From: JACMMS01 sp043758775
GTDB taxonomy: Bacteria > Pseudomonadota > Gammaproteobacteria > Burkholderiales > Methylophilaceae
Direction: 5' to 3'
Assembly: GCA_043758775.1 (NCBI GenBank)
Contig: JAYVMU010000047.1
Coordinates: forward strand, 1 to 56,995
Length of the DNA stretch: 56,995 nt
Position numbers and translations under genes: made by a program. Shown one piece after another: positions 36,611-45,162 of this stretch. Under the pieces are notes generated by a model. The model did no database searches. It saw nothing but the letters and a program-made list of their open reading frames with translations, and was not told the DNA's origin. The first letter of the stretch is position 1. Every line of letters starts with the position of its first letter.

Positions 36611-37810
36611 ATGGCAAATAATCCCGGTGGTGGTAATCGTAACGATGGCCCGCCAGATTTAGACGAAATGTTGCGCAACTTAAGCCGCAAATTGAATACC
36701 TTATTTGGTAAGAGTAATCAGTCGAACAGTAATGGTGGCGCACCTTCTGGCAGCCCGTTTACTGGTCGAGACTTGCCTGTATTGCCAATATTGCTGGTCA
36801 TCGTTTTAATATGGTTATCAACTGGTTTTTATATTGTAGACCAAGGTTCGCGTGGCGTAGTGTTACGCTTTGGTAAGCACGTCGAAACGACTCAAGCCGG
36901 TCCGCACTGGCATATACCATATCCCATTGAAAGTGTGACTGCCGTCAATATGCAACAGGTGCGCACTATAGAAGTTGGCTATCGCACTGATGAGGTGGAG
37001 GGGGGCGCTAAAGTTAAGCAGCCAGCGGAAGCGTTGATGCTGACGGATGATGAAAATATTATTGATTTGCAATTTGCTGTGCAATATGACCTGAAAAGCG
37101 CAGAAGACTATTTGTTCAATAACTTAGATGTTGATAATTCGGTACGTTCTGCTACAGAGTCTGCTGTGCGCGAAGTGGTGGGTAAAAGTAAATTGGACTA
37201 TGTGCTGCAGAATGGTCGTGATGATGTATCCGCACGCGCTAAAATATTAATTCAGCAAATTTTAGATCGTTATAAAACTGGTATTAATATTGTGAGTCTT
37301 TCTATGCAGGGTGCATCGCCACCCAAGCAAGTCCAAGAGGCGTTTGACGATGTTAACCGAGCCAATCAGGATTTAGAACGTCAGAAAAACGAAGGTCAGG
37401 CTTACGCCAATGATGTGATTCCAAAAGCACGTGGTACAGCGTCGCGTTTGGTGGCAGAGGCCGCGGGTTACAAATTGCGTGTGGAGAATGAGGCGGAAGG
37501 TAATGCTAGCCGGTTTGGGCAAATTTTGACGCAATACAATCGCGCACCAGAAGTGACACGTCAACGTTTGTATATTGATGCACAAGAGCAAATATTATCT
37601 AGCGTGAGCAAGGTGATTGTTGATCAGAAAAATGGCAATAGCATGTTGTACTTGCCGTTAGATAAGCTGTTATCCGCTAGCGCTGCGACGGCTGGTGCTG
37701 CCTCAGCGGCTAATACACCTGCGCCAGCAGTCCCAGCGACAGCTGCGACAACAAGCAATGATGATAGAAGCCGTGATGCTTTCCGTAGCCGCGATCGAGA
37801 TAGCCGCTAA
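36611..37810 (+). CDS. hflK: FtsH protease modulator HflK
   Basis: HflK forms with HflC a large membrane cage around the FtsH protease. The 399-residue protein has a Gly/Asn-rich N-terminus (ANNPGGGNRNDGPPDLDEML), one membrane segment (about 57-78), then an SPFH/band-7 domain, a coiled coil (about 240-300) and a Ser/Asp/Arg-rich end. A CGGAG ribosome site precedes the ATG. It is 79 bases before hflC. Confidence 0.95.
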   Translation: MANNPGGGNRNDGPPDLDEMLRNLSRKLNTLFGKSNQSNSNGGAPSGSPFTGRDLPVLPILLVIVLIWLSTGFYIVDQGSRGVVLRFGKHVETTQAGPHWHIPYPIESVTAVNMQQVRTIEVGYRTDEVEGGAKVKQPAEALMLTDDENIIDLQFAVQYDLKSAEDYLFNNLDVDNSVRSATESAVREVVGKSKLDYVLQNGRDDVSARAKILIQQILDRYKTGINIVSLSMQGASPPKQVQEAFDDVNRANQDLERQKNEGQAYANDVIPKARGTASRLVAEAAGYKLRVENEAEGNASRFGQILTQYNRAPEVTRQRLYIDAQEQILSSVSKVIVDQKNGNSMLYLPLDKLLSASAATAGAASAANTPAPAVPATAATTSNDDRSRDAFRSRDRDSR

Positions 37811-37889
37811 GTTATAATTACAGCGATTTTAAGTCCAATTTAAAGATGTTAGCTTTCAATTACGCAAGCTTAATAGTGAGAAACTAATA

Positions 37890-38780
37890 ATGAAAAATTT
37901 AGTGAAAGTGCTGGTAGGGCTAGTGGTAGTTTTTATGCTACTTTCTTTATCAGCGTTTACTGTAGATCAACGTGAATATGCGCTAGTGATTCGTCTAGGC
38001 CAAATTGTCAAGGTGGAAAAGTCGCCTGGCCTGTATTTTAAAATACCTTTAGTCGACGAAGTTAAATTCTACGAAAAACGTATTTTTACCTTGGAAAATA
38101 GCGATGCCGAACGTTTTAATACGGCAGAAAATAAGTATATGCTGGTCGATTCATTTGTGAAATGGCGCATTGTTGATCCAATAAAATACTATGTTTCGGT
38201 GCGTGGTGATGAAGTGAATGCCGAGCGTCGTTTATCGCAAAACGTTAATAACGGTTTGCGTGCAGAGTTTGGTCGCCGTACGATTCATGATGTGATTGCC
38301 GGTGAGCGCTCGCAAATTATGGATATTTTACGTGCTAAAGCGAACCTCACAGCGGGCCCTATGGGTATCGAAGTGGTTGATGTGCGTTTAAAACGCGTTG
38401 ATTACACTGATGAAATCAGTGGCTCGGTGTACCAACGTATGGAAGCTGAACGTAAACGTGTAGCCAATGAGTTACGCTCACAAGGTTTTGCAGCTTCTGA
38501 AAAAATCCGTGCAGATGCTGATAAACAGCGAGAAGTCATTATTGCCGAAGCCTATCGTGATGCTCAACAAACTAAAGGTGAAGGTGATGCAAAAGCCGCT
38601 GAAATTTACTCCGCAGCATATAGCAAAAGCCCTGAGTTTTACGCGTTCTATCGCAGCACAGAGGCTTACCGCAATAGCTTTAAGAATAAGAGTGATGTTA
38701 TGGTGCTTGATGCCAGTTCTGATTTTCTTAAATATATGCGCTCGCCTGGCGGCAAGAACGCGCCAGCCGTTAAAAAATAG
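37890..38780 (+). CDS. hflC: FtsH protease modulator HflC
   Basis: The partner of HflK, 296 residues. It has an N-terminal membrane segment (about 4-24), then an SPFH domain that starts DQREYALVIRLGQIV, and a helical C-terminus with ADKQREVIIAEAYRDAQ. Length and start are normal for the family. The DUF2065 gene and hisZ follow, as is common in betaproteobacteria. Confidence 0.95.
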   Translation: MKNLVKVLVGLVVVFMLLSLSAFTVDQREYALVIRLGQIVKVEKSPGLYFKIPLVDEVKFYEKRIFTLENSDAERFNTAENKYMLVDSFVKWRIVDPIKYYVSVRGDEVNAERRLSQNVNNGLRAEFGRRTIHDVIAGERSQIMDILRAKANLTAGPMGIEVVDVRLKRVDYTDEISGSVYQRMEAERKRVANELRSQGFAASEKIRADADKQREVIIAEAYRDAQQTKGEGDAKAAEIYSAAYSKSPEFYAFYRSTEAYRNSFKNKSDVMVLDASSDFLKYMRSPGGKNAPAVKK

Positions 38781-38811
38781 CTGGAACGTATTTTTAAATG
38801 AAGCTTAGCAA

Positions 38812-39000
38812 GTGAATACCTCTATATTACTGGCTTTTGGATTGGTGCTAATACTCGAGGGTTTGATGCCCTTTATTGCACCAAAAGCCTGGCGGGAAAC
38901 TTTTAAGCGATTGATAGTGCTGACTGATGGGCAATTACGTTTTATGGGCTTAATGTCTTTAGTGGGCGGCTTGTTGCTTATTTATTTTGGTGGGCATTAA
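38812..39000 (+). CDS. DUF2065 (YjeT-like) small membrane protein
   Basis: The 62-residue product has two hydrophobic helices (about 4-22 and 44-60) and the family core LEGLMPFIAPKAWRE. The function of DUF2065 proteins is unknown; they are often found between hflC and hisZ or purA. Start is GTG 38812, where the family usually begins, with no better ATG nearby. Confidence 0.85.
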   Translation: MNTSILLAFGLVLILEGLMPFIAPKAWRETFKRLIVLTDGQLRFMGLMSLVGGLLLIYFGGH

Positions 39001-39138
39001 GTTAAGCCTTCATTTAAATCATAGTGACTCAACGAGTTGCTTTCTACATTAGCAGACGCTGACAATGCTAGTGAATTTGCAATTCAACGTTATAATCTCA
39101 ATGTTAAATATATAAAACTCCAAAAGAACAGTTCAAGC

Positions 39139-40296
39139 ATGCGTAATTGGTTACTTCCAGAATATATTGAAGATGTGCTGCCCGCAGAAGCTGCGCGCAT
39201 TGAGCAGTTACGCCGTCGTTTACTCGATTTATTTGCTAGCCATGGCTACCAGTATGTGATTCCACCAATGTTGGAGTATTTAGAATCGCTGATTACCGGT
39301 ACTGGTCACGATTTAAATATTGCTACTTTTAAGGTGGTTGATCAACTTACAGGCAGATTGATGGGTGTACGTGCAGACATGACGCCACAAACGGCACGTA
39401 TTGATGCGCACATGCTGAATAACCAAGGCGTCACACGACTTTGCTATGCAGGCAGTGTGTTGCGCACCAAACCAGATGGTCTGGCTCAGACGCGTGAGCC
39501 GTTGCAAGTCGGTGCTGAACTATATGGTCATGCCGGTGTTGAAAGTGATATTGAAATTCAACGGCTAATGATTAAAGCACTGCAAGCCCTAGATATACAA
39601 GACTTACACATTGATTTTAGTCATGTGGGCATTTTCGGTAGCCTGGTTAAAGAAAATAAACTAAGTGATGCCTTGGAGCAGGCGTTATATGCTGCTTTAC
39701 AAAGTAAAGATAAGTCAGCAGTGAGTCAGTTAGCAAAGGGCTTGGACAAGGCTACACATGATGCTTTAATCAGCTTAACTGATTTAAATGGCGACGTAAG
39801 TATTCTGAGCAAAGCAGAAAAAATCTTACCTGCTACAGCAGTGATTAAACATGCCTTGCATGACTTACGTAAAGTCAGCGAGAAACTGGCTGATTTAGGC
39901 GTGAAAGTCGGCTTCGATTTAAGTGAGTTGCGTGGCTATCACTATCACAGCGGCATGGTGTTTGCTGCTTACGCATATGGCTACTCAGGGCCGTTAGCAT
40001 TGGGTGGTCGTTATGATGAAGTTGGTTCGGCTTTCGGTCGCGTGCGCTCTGCCACAGGCTTCAGCTTAGATTTGCGTGGAGTTGTGCTGGCATTACCCCC
40101 TGCGCTTTTAACTAAGGCAATATTTGCACCATCAGGCGAGCAGCCGGATTTAATCGCAAAAATTGAAGCGCTGCGTAGTGAAGGTCAAGTCGTGATTCAA
40201 GAATTGTCCGGACATGAAGTTTATCGTAATGAACTTAATTGTGACCGCAAATTAGAGCACTACAATTCTGGTTGGCACGTAGTCAGTATCAACTAA
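39139..40296 (+). CDS. hisZ: ATP phosphoribosyltransferase regulatory subunit
   Basis: HisZ is a HisRS-like protein without synthetase activity that activates short-form HisG, the first enzyme of histidine biosynthesis. ATG 39139 (MRNWLLPEYIEDVLP) is the normal family start and gives 385 residues; the open frame runs 34 codons further up without any family similarity. HisRS-fold segments are present (RADMTPQTARIDAH, FDLSELRGYHYHSG, GGRYDEVG). It stands before purA as in other betaproteobacteria. Confidence 0.95.
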   Translation: MRNWLLPEYIEDVLPAEAARIEQLRRRLLDLFASHGYQYVIPPMLEYLESLITGTGHDLNIATFKVVDQLTGRLMGVRADMTPQTARIDAHMLNNQGVTRLCYAGSVLRTKPDGLAQTREPLQVGAELYGHAGVESDIEIQRLMIKALQALDIQDLHIDFSHVGIFGSLVKENKLSDALEQALYAALQSKDKSAVSQLAKGLDKATHDALISLTDLNGDVSILSKAEKILPATAVIKHALHDLRKVSEKLADLGVKVGFDLSELRGYHYHSGMVFAAYAYGYSGPLALGGRYDEVGSAFGRVRSATGFSLDLRGVVLALPPALLTKAIFAPSGEQPDLIAKIEALRSEGQVVIQELSGHEVYRNELNCDRKLEHYNSGWHVVSIN

Positions 40297-40324
40297 TAAA
40301 TTAAAGTATAAAGATAAGACAATT

Positions 40325-41671
40325 ATGGTAAAGAGCAATACGGTTAAAACGGCAAAAAACGTAGTAGTCATTGGCACGCAATGGGGCGATGAAGGCAAAG
40401 GCAAGATAGTCGATTGGCTGACTGATCACGCGCAAGGCGTAGTGCGCTTTCAAGGTGGCCACAATGCCGGGCATACGCTAGTCGTAGGTCAAGGCGTTGC
40501 GCAACGTGTTTATAAGCTTAATCTGGTGCCGTCAGGCATCGTACGTTCTGGTATTAATTGTTATATCGGTAATGGTGTCGTGCTGGATGCTGGACATCTA
40601 TTAGGTGAAATTACTGCACTAGAAAAAGATGGTCTGGAAGTAAAAAGCCGCTTAAAAGTTAGCCCTGGCTGTCCATTGATTCTAAGTCACCATGTGGCGG
40701 TGGATGTTGCGCGCGAAGCTAAACGCAGTGCAGATAAGAAAATCGGTACGACAGGTAAAGGCATTGGTCCAACCTATGAAGATAAAGTAGCGCGCCGTGC
40801 TTTACGTGTTTACGATTTGTTTTATCCAGAACGATTTGCTGAAAAATTGCGTGATGTGATGGATTATCATAACTTTGTACTGACCAATTATTTAGGTGCA
40901 GCAGCGGTTGATTTTAATCAGCAATACGATGCAAGTATGCAACATGCGGTTGCGCTGAGGCCGATGATTGCTGATATTTCTGCAGAGCTTTATGCAGCCA
41001 ATGATAGAGGCGAAAATCTGTTATTTGAAGGTGCGCAAGGCACGTTATTAGATATAGACCATGGTACATATCCCTATGTAACATCAAGCAACTGTATTGC
41101 TGGCCAAGCCTCTGCTGGCACTGGTGTTGGTGCGAATATGCTGCATTATGTGCTAGGCATAACTAAAGCATATACCACGCGTGTAGGCGGTGGGCCTTTC
41201 CCTAGTGAATTGGATATTGAAACAGCAGGTTGTGCAGGCTACCAAATGTCTAATAAAGGGCAGGAGATCGGTACTGTCACTAAGCGTAAGCGTCGTTGTG
41301 GCTGGTTTGATGCGGCCGCATTACGTCGATCTGCACGCATTAACGGACTAACCGGTTTGTGTATTACCAAGCTTGACGTACTGGATGGTATTGAGTCGCT
41401 GGATATTTGCACTGGCTACGAGCTGGATGGCAAAGTGGTAGATATGTTACCAGTTGGTGCAGATGATGTGGCGCGCTGCAAACCAATATATGAGACAGTT
41501 GCAGGTTGGCAGGACAATACTTTCGGTGTAAAAACTTGGGATGGATTGCCTAAAAATGCACAAAATTATCTACAACGTTTAGAATTTTTATGTGGTGTAC
41601 CAATTGCGATTGTTTCAACGGGTCCAGAGCGAGATGAAACGATAGTGCTACAACATCCATTTGCCGCTTAA
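40325..41671 (+). CDS. purA: adenylosuccinate synthetase
   Basis: PurA makes adenylosuccinate from IMP, GTP and aspartate. The motif GTQWGDEGKGKIVDWL contains the catalytic Asp and P-loop, GGHNAGHTLV carries the catalytic His, and TTGKGIGPTYEDK and VGGGPFPSEL are typical. The 448-residue protein has about 12 extra residues at the N-terminus, rich in Lys and Thr. A block of cofactor genes of the H4MPT/methylofuran pathway begins 30 bases downstream. Confidence 0.97.
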   Translation: MVKSNTVKTAKNVVVIGTQWGDEGKGKIVDWLTDHAQGVVRFQGGHNAGHTLVVGQGVAQRVYKLNLVPSGIVRSGINCYIGNGVVLDAGHLLGEITALEKDGLEVKSRLKVSPGCPLILSHHVAVDVAREAKRSADKKIGTTGKGIGPTYEDKVARRALRVYDLFYPERFAEKLRDVMDYHNFVLTNYLGAAAVDFNQQYDASMQHAVALRPMIADISAELYAANDRGENLLFEGAQGTLLDIDHGTYPYVTSSNCIAGQASAGTGVGANMLHYVLGITKAYTTRVGGGPFPSELDIETAGCAGYQMSNKGQEIGTVTKRKRRCGWFDAAALRRSARINGLTGLCITKLDVLDGIESLDICTGYELDGKVVDMLPVGADDVARCKPIYETVAGWQDNTFGVKTWDGLPKNAQNYLQRLEFLCGVPIAIVSTGPERDETIVLQHPFAA

Positions 41672-41700
41672 AATTGGTAGGTAGACATAAGCTTTTCTGA

Positions 41701-42252
41701 ATGAAATACAATGACAACAATAAACGTCTAGCATGGGCGATTACAGGCTCCGGGCATTATTTGCGTGAATCGTTAGCTTTGCTGCATACCCTAGAAAATG
41801 TTGATATTTTCTTAAGCAAAGCGGCGGCAGAAATCATTAAGCAATATGGTTTTCAAGCAGAATTAGATGCGACAAACCATAAGCTTTATTACGATAAAAC
41901 TGCCAGCAGTATTCCTGTAGAACTGTTTTATGAAGGTAAATATCACACGTTGGTGATTGCGCCCGCTACTTCAAATACCGTTGCCAAAATGGCTTATGGG
42001 TTTTCTGATAGTTTAATCACCAATCTTTACGCACAGGCTGGAAAAACCAGAACTCCCAGTATTGTGTTTGCTTGTGATACTGTGCCAGAGCTTGAGTCTG
42101 AAGCGCCGCGGGATAATGTGGTTAAAGTGTATCCACGGCAGATTGATTTGGATAATGTGGAAAAACTAGCTAAATTTGAGGCGACCACGGTAGTGGCGGA
42201 TATGCAAAATTTAACTACAGCGATTTATACACGTTTACATGACTTAAGCTGA
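41701..42252 (+). CDS. DmrB-like flavoprotein (dihydromethanopterin reductase, acceptor type)
   Basis: The 183-residue protein is of the flavoprotein/archaeoflavoprotein (AfpA/DmrB) family, with the FMN-phosphate loop ITGSGHYLRES near residue 13 and IAPATSNTVAKMAYG near residue 90. DmrB from a Burkholderia relative was shown to reduce dihydromethanopterin to tetrahydromethanopterin, the last step in making the C1 carrier (family knowledge). The position directly before three other H4MPT/methylofuran-linked genes fits that role. The next gene starts one base after its stop region. Confidence 0.8.
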   Translation: MKYNDNNKRLAWAITGSGHYLRESLALLHTLENVDIFLSKAAAEIIKQYGFQAELDATNHKLYYDKTASSIPVELFYEGKYHTLVIAPATSNTVAKMAYGFSDSLITNLYAQAGKTRTPSIVFACDTVPELESEAPRDNVVKVYPRQIDLDNVEKLAKFEATTVVADMQNLTTAIYTRLHDLS

Positions 42253-42253
42253 T

Positions 42254-43750
42254 ATGCCTAAAAAGCTGGTGGAAAAACTAAAAGTAAAACCACAAAGTAA
42301 TAAGCAGAAAAAAATGCCTGTACCCAAAAATCTGTTGTTTGTTACTGGAAAATTCGCTGAAAAAAGCCTCCATAAAGTATTAAAAGAAATACAAGACAAT
42401 CCTAAAATGGAGCCATTTAATTATCGAGTAGCACAAATTGGCGTAACTGTTGCAGCATTGATGACGCCTCAACTTATTGCTAGGCGACTTGAAAATACTA
42501 ATAGTGCTGACAAAATTATTTTGCCTGGTTTGTGCCAAGGTGATTTAGCACCGCTGCAAGCTAAATATGGCGTGCCTATTGAACGTGGCCCTAATGATTT
42601 AAAAGACTTACCGCAGTATTTTGGGCAAGGTGCAAAAATCCCTGATTTATCCCGATATACCGTAGAAATTTTTGCAGAAATCGTTGATGCGCCTTATTTA
42701 AGCGTAGCAGGCATATTGCTTAAAGCGGAAAGTTTTGCCGCGCAAGGCGCTAATGTGATTGATTTAGGCTGTTTACCCAATACACCTTTCCCACATTTAG
42801 CTGATACCATCAAAGAGCTAAAAGCCTATGGTTTCAAGGTCAGTGTAGATTCATTGAATGCTGATGATTTGTTGCTAGCAGGTCAATCCGGTGCGGATTA
42901 TTTACTCAGCCTGACCGAAAAAACTTTATGGATTGCCGATGAAGTCGCCTCTACGCCGATTTTAATTCCAGAGGCTAATCGTGGTAAACGCGGTGGTTTG
43001 GCGTCACTTTATCGTGCGATTGAGCATTGCCAAGCTCGCGGTAGAGCATTTATTGCAGATGCAATTTTAGACCCAATCCATTTTGGCTTTACTACCTCGA
43101 TTGTGCGTTACCAAAAACTACGCAAGAAATATCCGAACATATCCATTATGATGGGCATCGGTAACTTAACCGAGCTTACCGATGCCGATACTACGGGGAT
43201 TAATGCACTATTATTTGGCATTATTAGTGAGCTTAATATTAACGCAGTTTTAGCCACTTCGGTAAGCCCCCATGCGATAAATGCGATTGCTGAGGCTGAT
43301 ATAGCAAGACGTATGATGAATGCAGCTGCCGAAGATAATCGTTTGCCACGTGGTTATGGAGATGGTTTGCTTGGCCTGCATGATAGACGGCCTTTTAGTT
43401 ATAGTAGTGAAGAGATTACTGAATTAGCGGTTATGATTAAAGACCCTAGTTTTAGGATACAGGTCAGCGAGAATGGCGTGCATATATTTAATCGGGATGG
43501 TTTGTTTACCGAGCTGGATCCGTTTAAGTTGTATCTACATTTGAAGGTGGAGAATGATGCTTCCCATGCGTTTTATTTGGGTGTGGAGTTGGCAAGAGCA
43601 CAAATTGCATGGCAGCTTAAAAAACGTTATGTGCAAGATGAGGAGCTGACTTGGGGCGTAGCGACCATTGCTAAAGATAAGCTAGGGCGCGTATCACATC
43701 GTGATGCATCTAAAAAAGAAAAAGCTTTGAAAATTAAAGCTAAAAGCTAA
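42254..43750 (+). CDS. DUF6513/dihydropteroate synthase-related protein
   Basis: A 498-residue protein with an N-terminal region (about 25-120, LLFVTGKFAEKSLHKVL) and a pterin-binding TIM-barrel segment (about 140-330), with the DHPS-like ILLKAESFAAQGANVIDLGC. Beyond that lies a C-terminal region of unknown fold. Such proteins occur in the H4MPT gene clusters of methylotrophs and in methanogens. A role in building the pterin part of H4MPT is inferred; the exact step is not established to my knowledge. A Lys-rich N-terminus (LVEKLKVKPQSNKQKK) is unusual. Confidence 0.8.
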   Translation: MPKKLVEKLKVKPQSNKQKKMPVPKNLLFVTGKFAEKSLHKVLKEIQDNPKMEPFNYRVAQIGVTVAALMTPQLIARRLENTNSADKIILPGLCQGDLAPLQAKYGVPIERGPNDLKDLPQYFGQGAKIPDLSRYTVEIFAEIVDAPYLSVAGILLKAESFAAQGANVIDLGCLPNTPFPHLADTIKELKAYGFKVSVDSLNADDLLLAGQSGADYLLSLTEKTLWIADEVASTPILIPEANRGKRGGLASLYRAIEHCQARGRAFIADAILDPIHFGFTTSIVRYQKLRKKYPNISIMMGIGNLTELTDADTTGINALLFGIISELNINAVLATSVSPHAINAIAEADIARRMMNAAAEDNRLPRGYGDGLLGLHDRRPFSYSSEEITELAVMIKDPSFRIQVSENGVHIFNRDGLFTELDPFKLYLHLKVENDASHAFYLGVELARAQIAWQLKKRYVQDEELTWGVATIAKDKLGRVSHRDASKKEKALKIKAKS

Positions 43751-43755
43751 AAGTT

Positions 43756-44331
43756 ATGATTTTTGAAACAATTGTTATTACAACCGATGTTGCAGGCAAC
43801 CCGCATGTGACGCCGTTTGGCGTGCGTCATCAGGATGGAGGAGTTGTTATTGCACCTTTTCGTCCCTCAGCCACGCTAGATAATGCGCTCGCCACAAAAT
43901 GTGCAGTCATTAATTTTACTGACGATGTGCGCGTATTTGCTGGCGCACTGACTGGCAGACGAGCATGGCAACTAAAACCTGCTAGTCATATTAACGGCTT
44001 TGTTTTAGAAGGCGCATTAGCACATCAGGAACTTACTTTAGTGGAAGTGAAAGAAGATGCTGTTCGTCCAACTTTGTATTTTAAAACGGTGCACCAGGTC
44101 AATCATAAGCCTTTTCAAGGCTATAACCGTGCGCAAGCTGCAGTGATCGAGTTGGCGGTATTAGTAAGTCGTTTGCCTATGTTGCCGATGGAAAAAATTA
44201 CAGCAGAAATGCAATATTTAAAAATCGCTATCGACAAAACTGCGGGAGAGCGTGAGTTGCAAGCATGGGATTGGTTATGTGAAAAAATTGAAAACTATCA
44301 AGCTGAAAATACTGGCAATAATCTAGCCTAG
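43756..44331 (+). CDS. DUF447-family protein of the H4MPT-linked cluster
   Basis: A 191-residue soluble protein with a flavin-reductase-like split-barrel character: the start IFETIVITTDVAGNPHVTPFGV and GVVIAPFRPSATLDN are typical of the DUF447 family. Homologues sit next to methanopterin-pathway genes in methylotrophs and methanogens. Its function is not known to me. It starts five bases after the DUF6513 stop and is ten bases upstream of mfnB, so it is in one operon with them. Confidence 0.8.
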   Translation: MIFETIVITTDVAGNPHVTPFGVRHQDGGVVIAPFRPSATLDNALATKCAVINFTDDVRVFAGALTGRRAWQLKPASHINGFVLEGALAHQELTLVEVKEDAVRPTLYFKTVHQVNHKPFQGYNRAQAAVIELAVLVSRLPMLPMEKITAEMQYLKIAIDKTAGERELQAWDWLCEKIENYQAENTGNNLA

Positions 44332-44340
44332 AACCGATTT

Positions 44341-45072
44341 ATGATAAAGACGAATACAAAATTGCTGGTTAGCGTGACTAATGTAGAAGAAGCGCTTATT
44401 GCACTTGATGCTGGCGTTGATATTATTGATTTGAAAGACCCTAAGGTGGGTGCGCTAGGTGCGCTGCCAGCAAATATTATTCTCGAGGTTACAACAGCGA
44501 TTGATAAACGTGCCGTTATCAGCGCAACAGTCGGTGAAAACCATAGTGACATTGCTGGTTTGATAAAAACAATCGGGCAAACATCAGCGTTAGGTGTAGA
44601 TGTTATAAAAATTGCAATGAATATGAGGTTAGCTAATGATTTACTCGATGTTGTGGATTTTTTATATCTAGTAAAGAAATTAACAAAAAACAACATAAAA
44701 TTAGTCGCGGTGTTGTTTGCAGACCACAATCTAGAACTAAATGTACTATCAAAACTAAAAGTATTAGGTTTTTATGGTGCTATGTTAGATACCGCACACA
44801 AAAATGGTAAAAACTTGATTTACTATCAGCCGATTGAGGCTTTAACGAGCTTCATAGAACTCTGTCTGCAATATCAATTTGTAACTGGGTTAGCAGGTTC
44901 ACTGTACGTGGACTCCGTCATTGAGCTTGTCAATCTAAAGCCTAATTATTTAGGTTTCAGAGGAGGTGTTTGTCATGATTTTAAAAGACAATCTAATCTA
45001 GATAAAGAAAAAGTAATGGTGATTAAAAATATGTTGCAAGAAAACAACAAGGTGTGCGCAATAGCGCATTAA
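44341..45072 (+). CDS. mfnB: (5-formylfuran-3-yl)methyl phosphate synthase
   Basis: MfnB condenses two glyceraldehyde-3-phosphate molecules to the furan precursor of methanofuran/methylofuran. The 243-residue protein belongs to the DUF556 family. The segment DIIDLKDPKVGALGA holds the Schiff-base Lys area, and ISATVGE follows, as in characterised MfnB. In this genome it would supply the cofactor used by the Fhc complex. It is the last gene of the cofactor operon. Codons here are AT-rich and Lys/Asn-heavy compared with purA. Confidence 0.85.
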   Translation: MIKTNTKLLVSVTNVEEALIALDAGVDIIDLKDPKVGALGALPANIILEVTTAIDKRAVISATVGENHSDIAGLIKTIGQTSALGVDVIKIAMNMRLANDLLDVVDFLYLVKKLTKNNIKLVAVLFADHNLELNVLSKLKVLGFYGAMLDTAHKNGKNLIYYQPIEALTSFIELCLQYQFVTGLAGSLYVDSVIELVNLKPNYLGFRGGVCHDFKRQSNLDKEKVMVIKNMLQENNKVCAIAH

Positions 45073-45087
45073 ACTTAACCGCTTACA

Positions 45088-45116
45088 TTGCATACTAGAT
45101 TTACTTTGGGTATAGT
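45088..45116 (+). promoter_or_regulatory. probable sigma70 promoter of the ompA-like gene
   Basis: TTGCAT (45088-45093) and TATAGT (45111-45116) are separated by 17 bases, about 45 bases before the ATG. The -10 matches consensus in five of six bases, while the -35 matches mainly in the TTG. Confidence 0.5.
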
Positions 45117-45162
45117 TTGCTTGTAGATTTTTGTAAATGTATGTCAACTTAGGAGTAAAACA

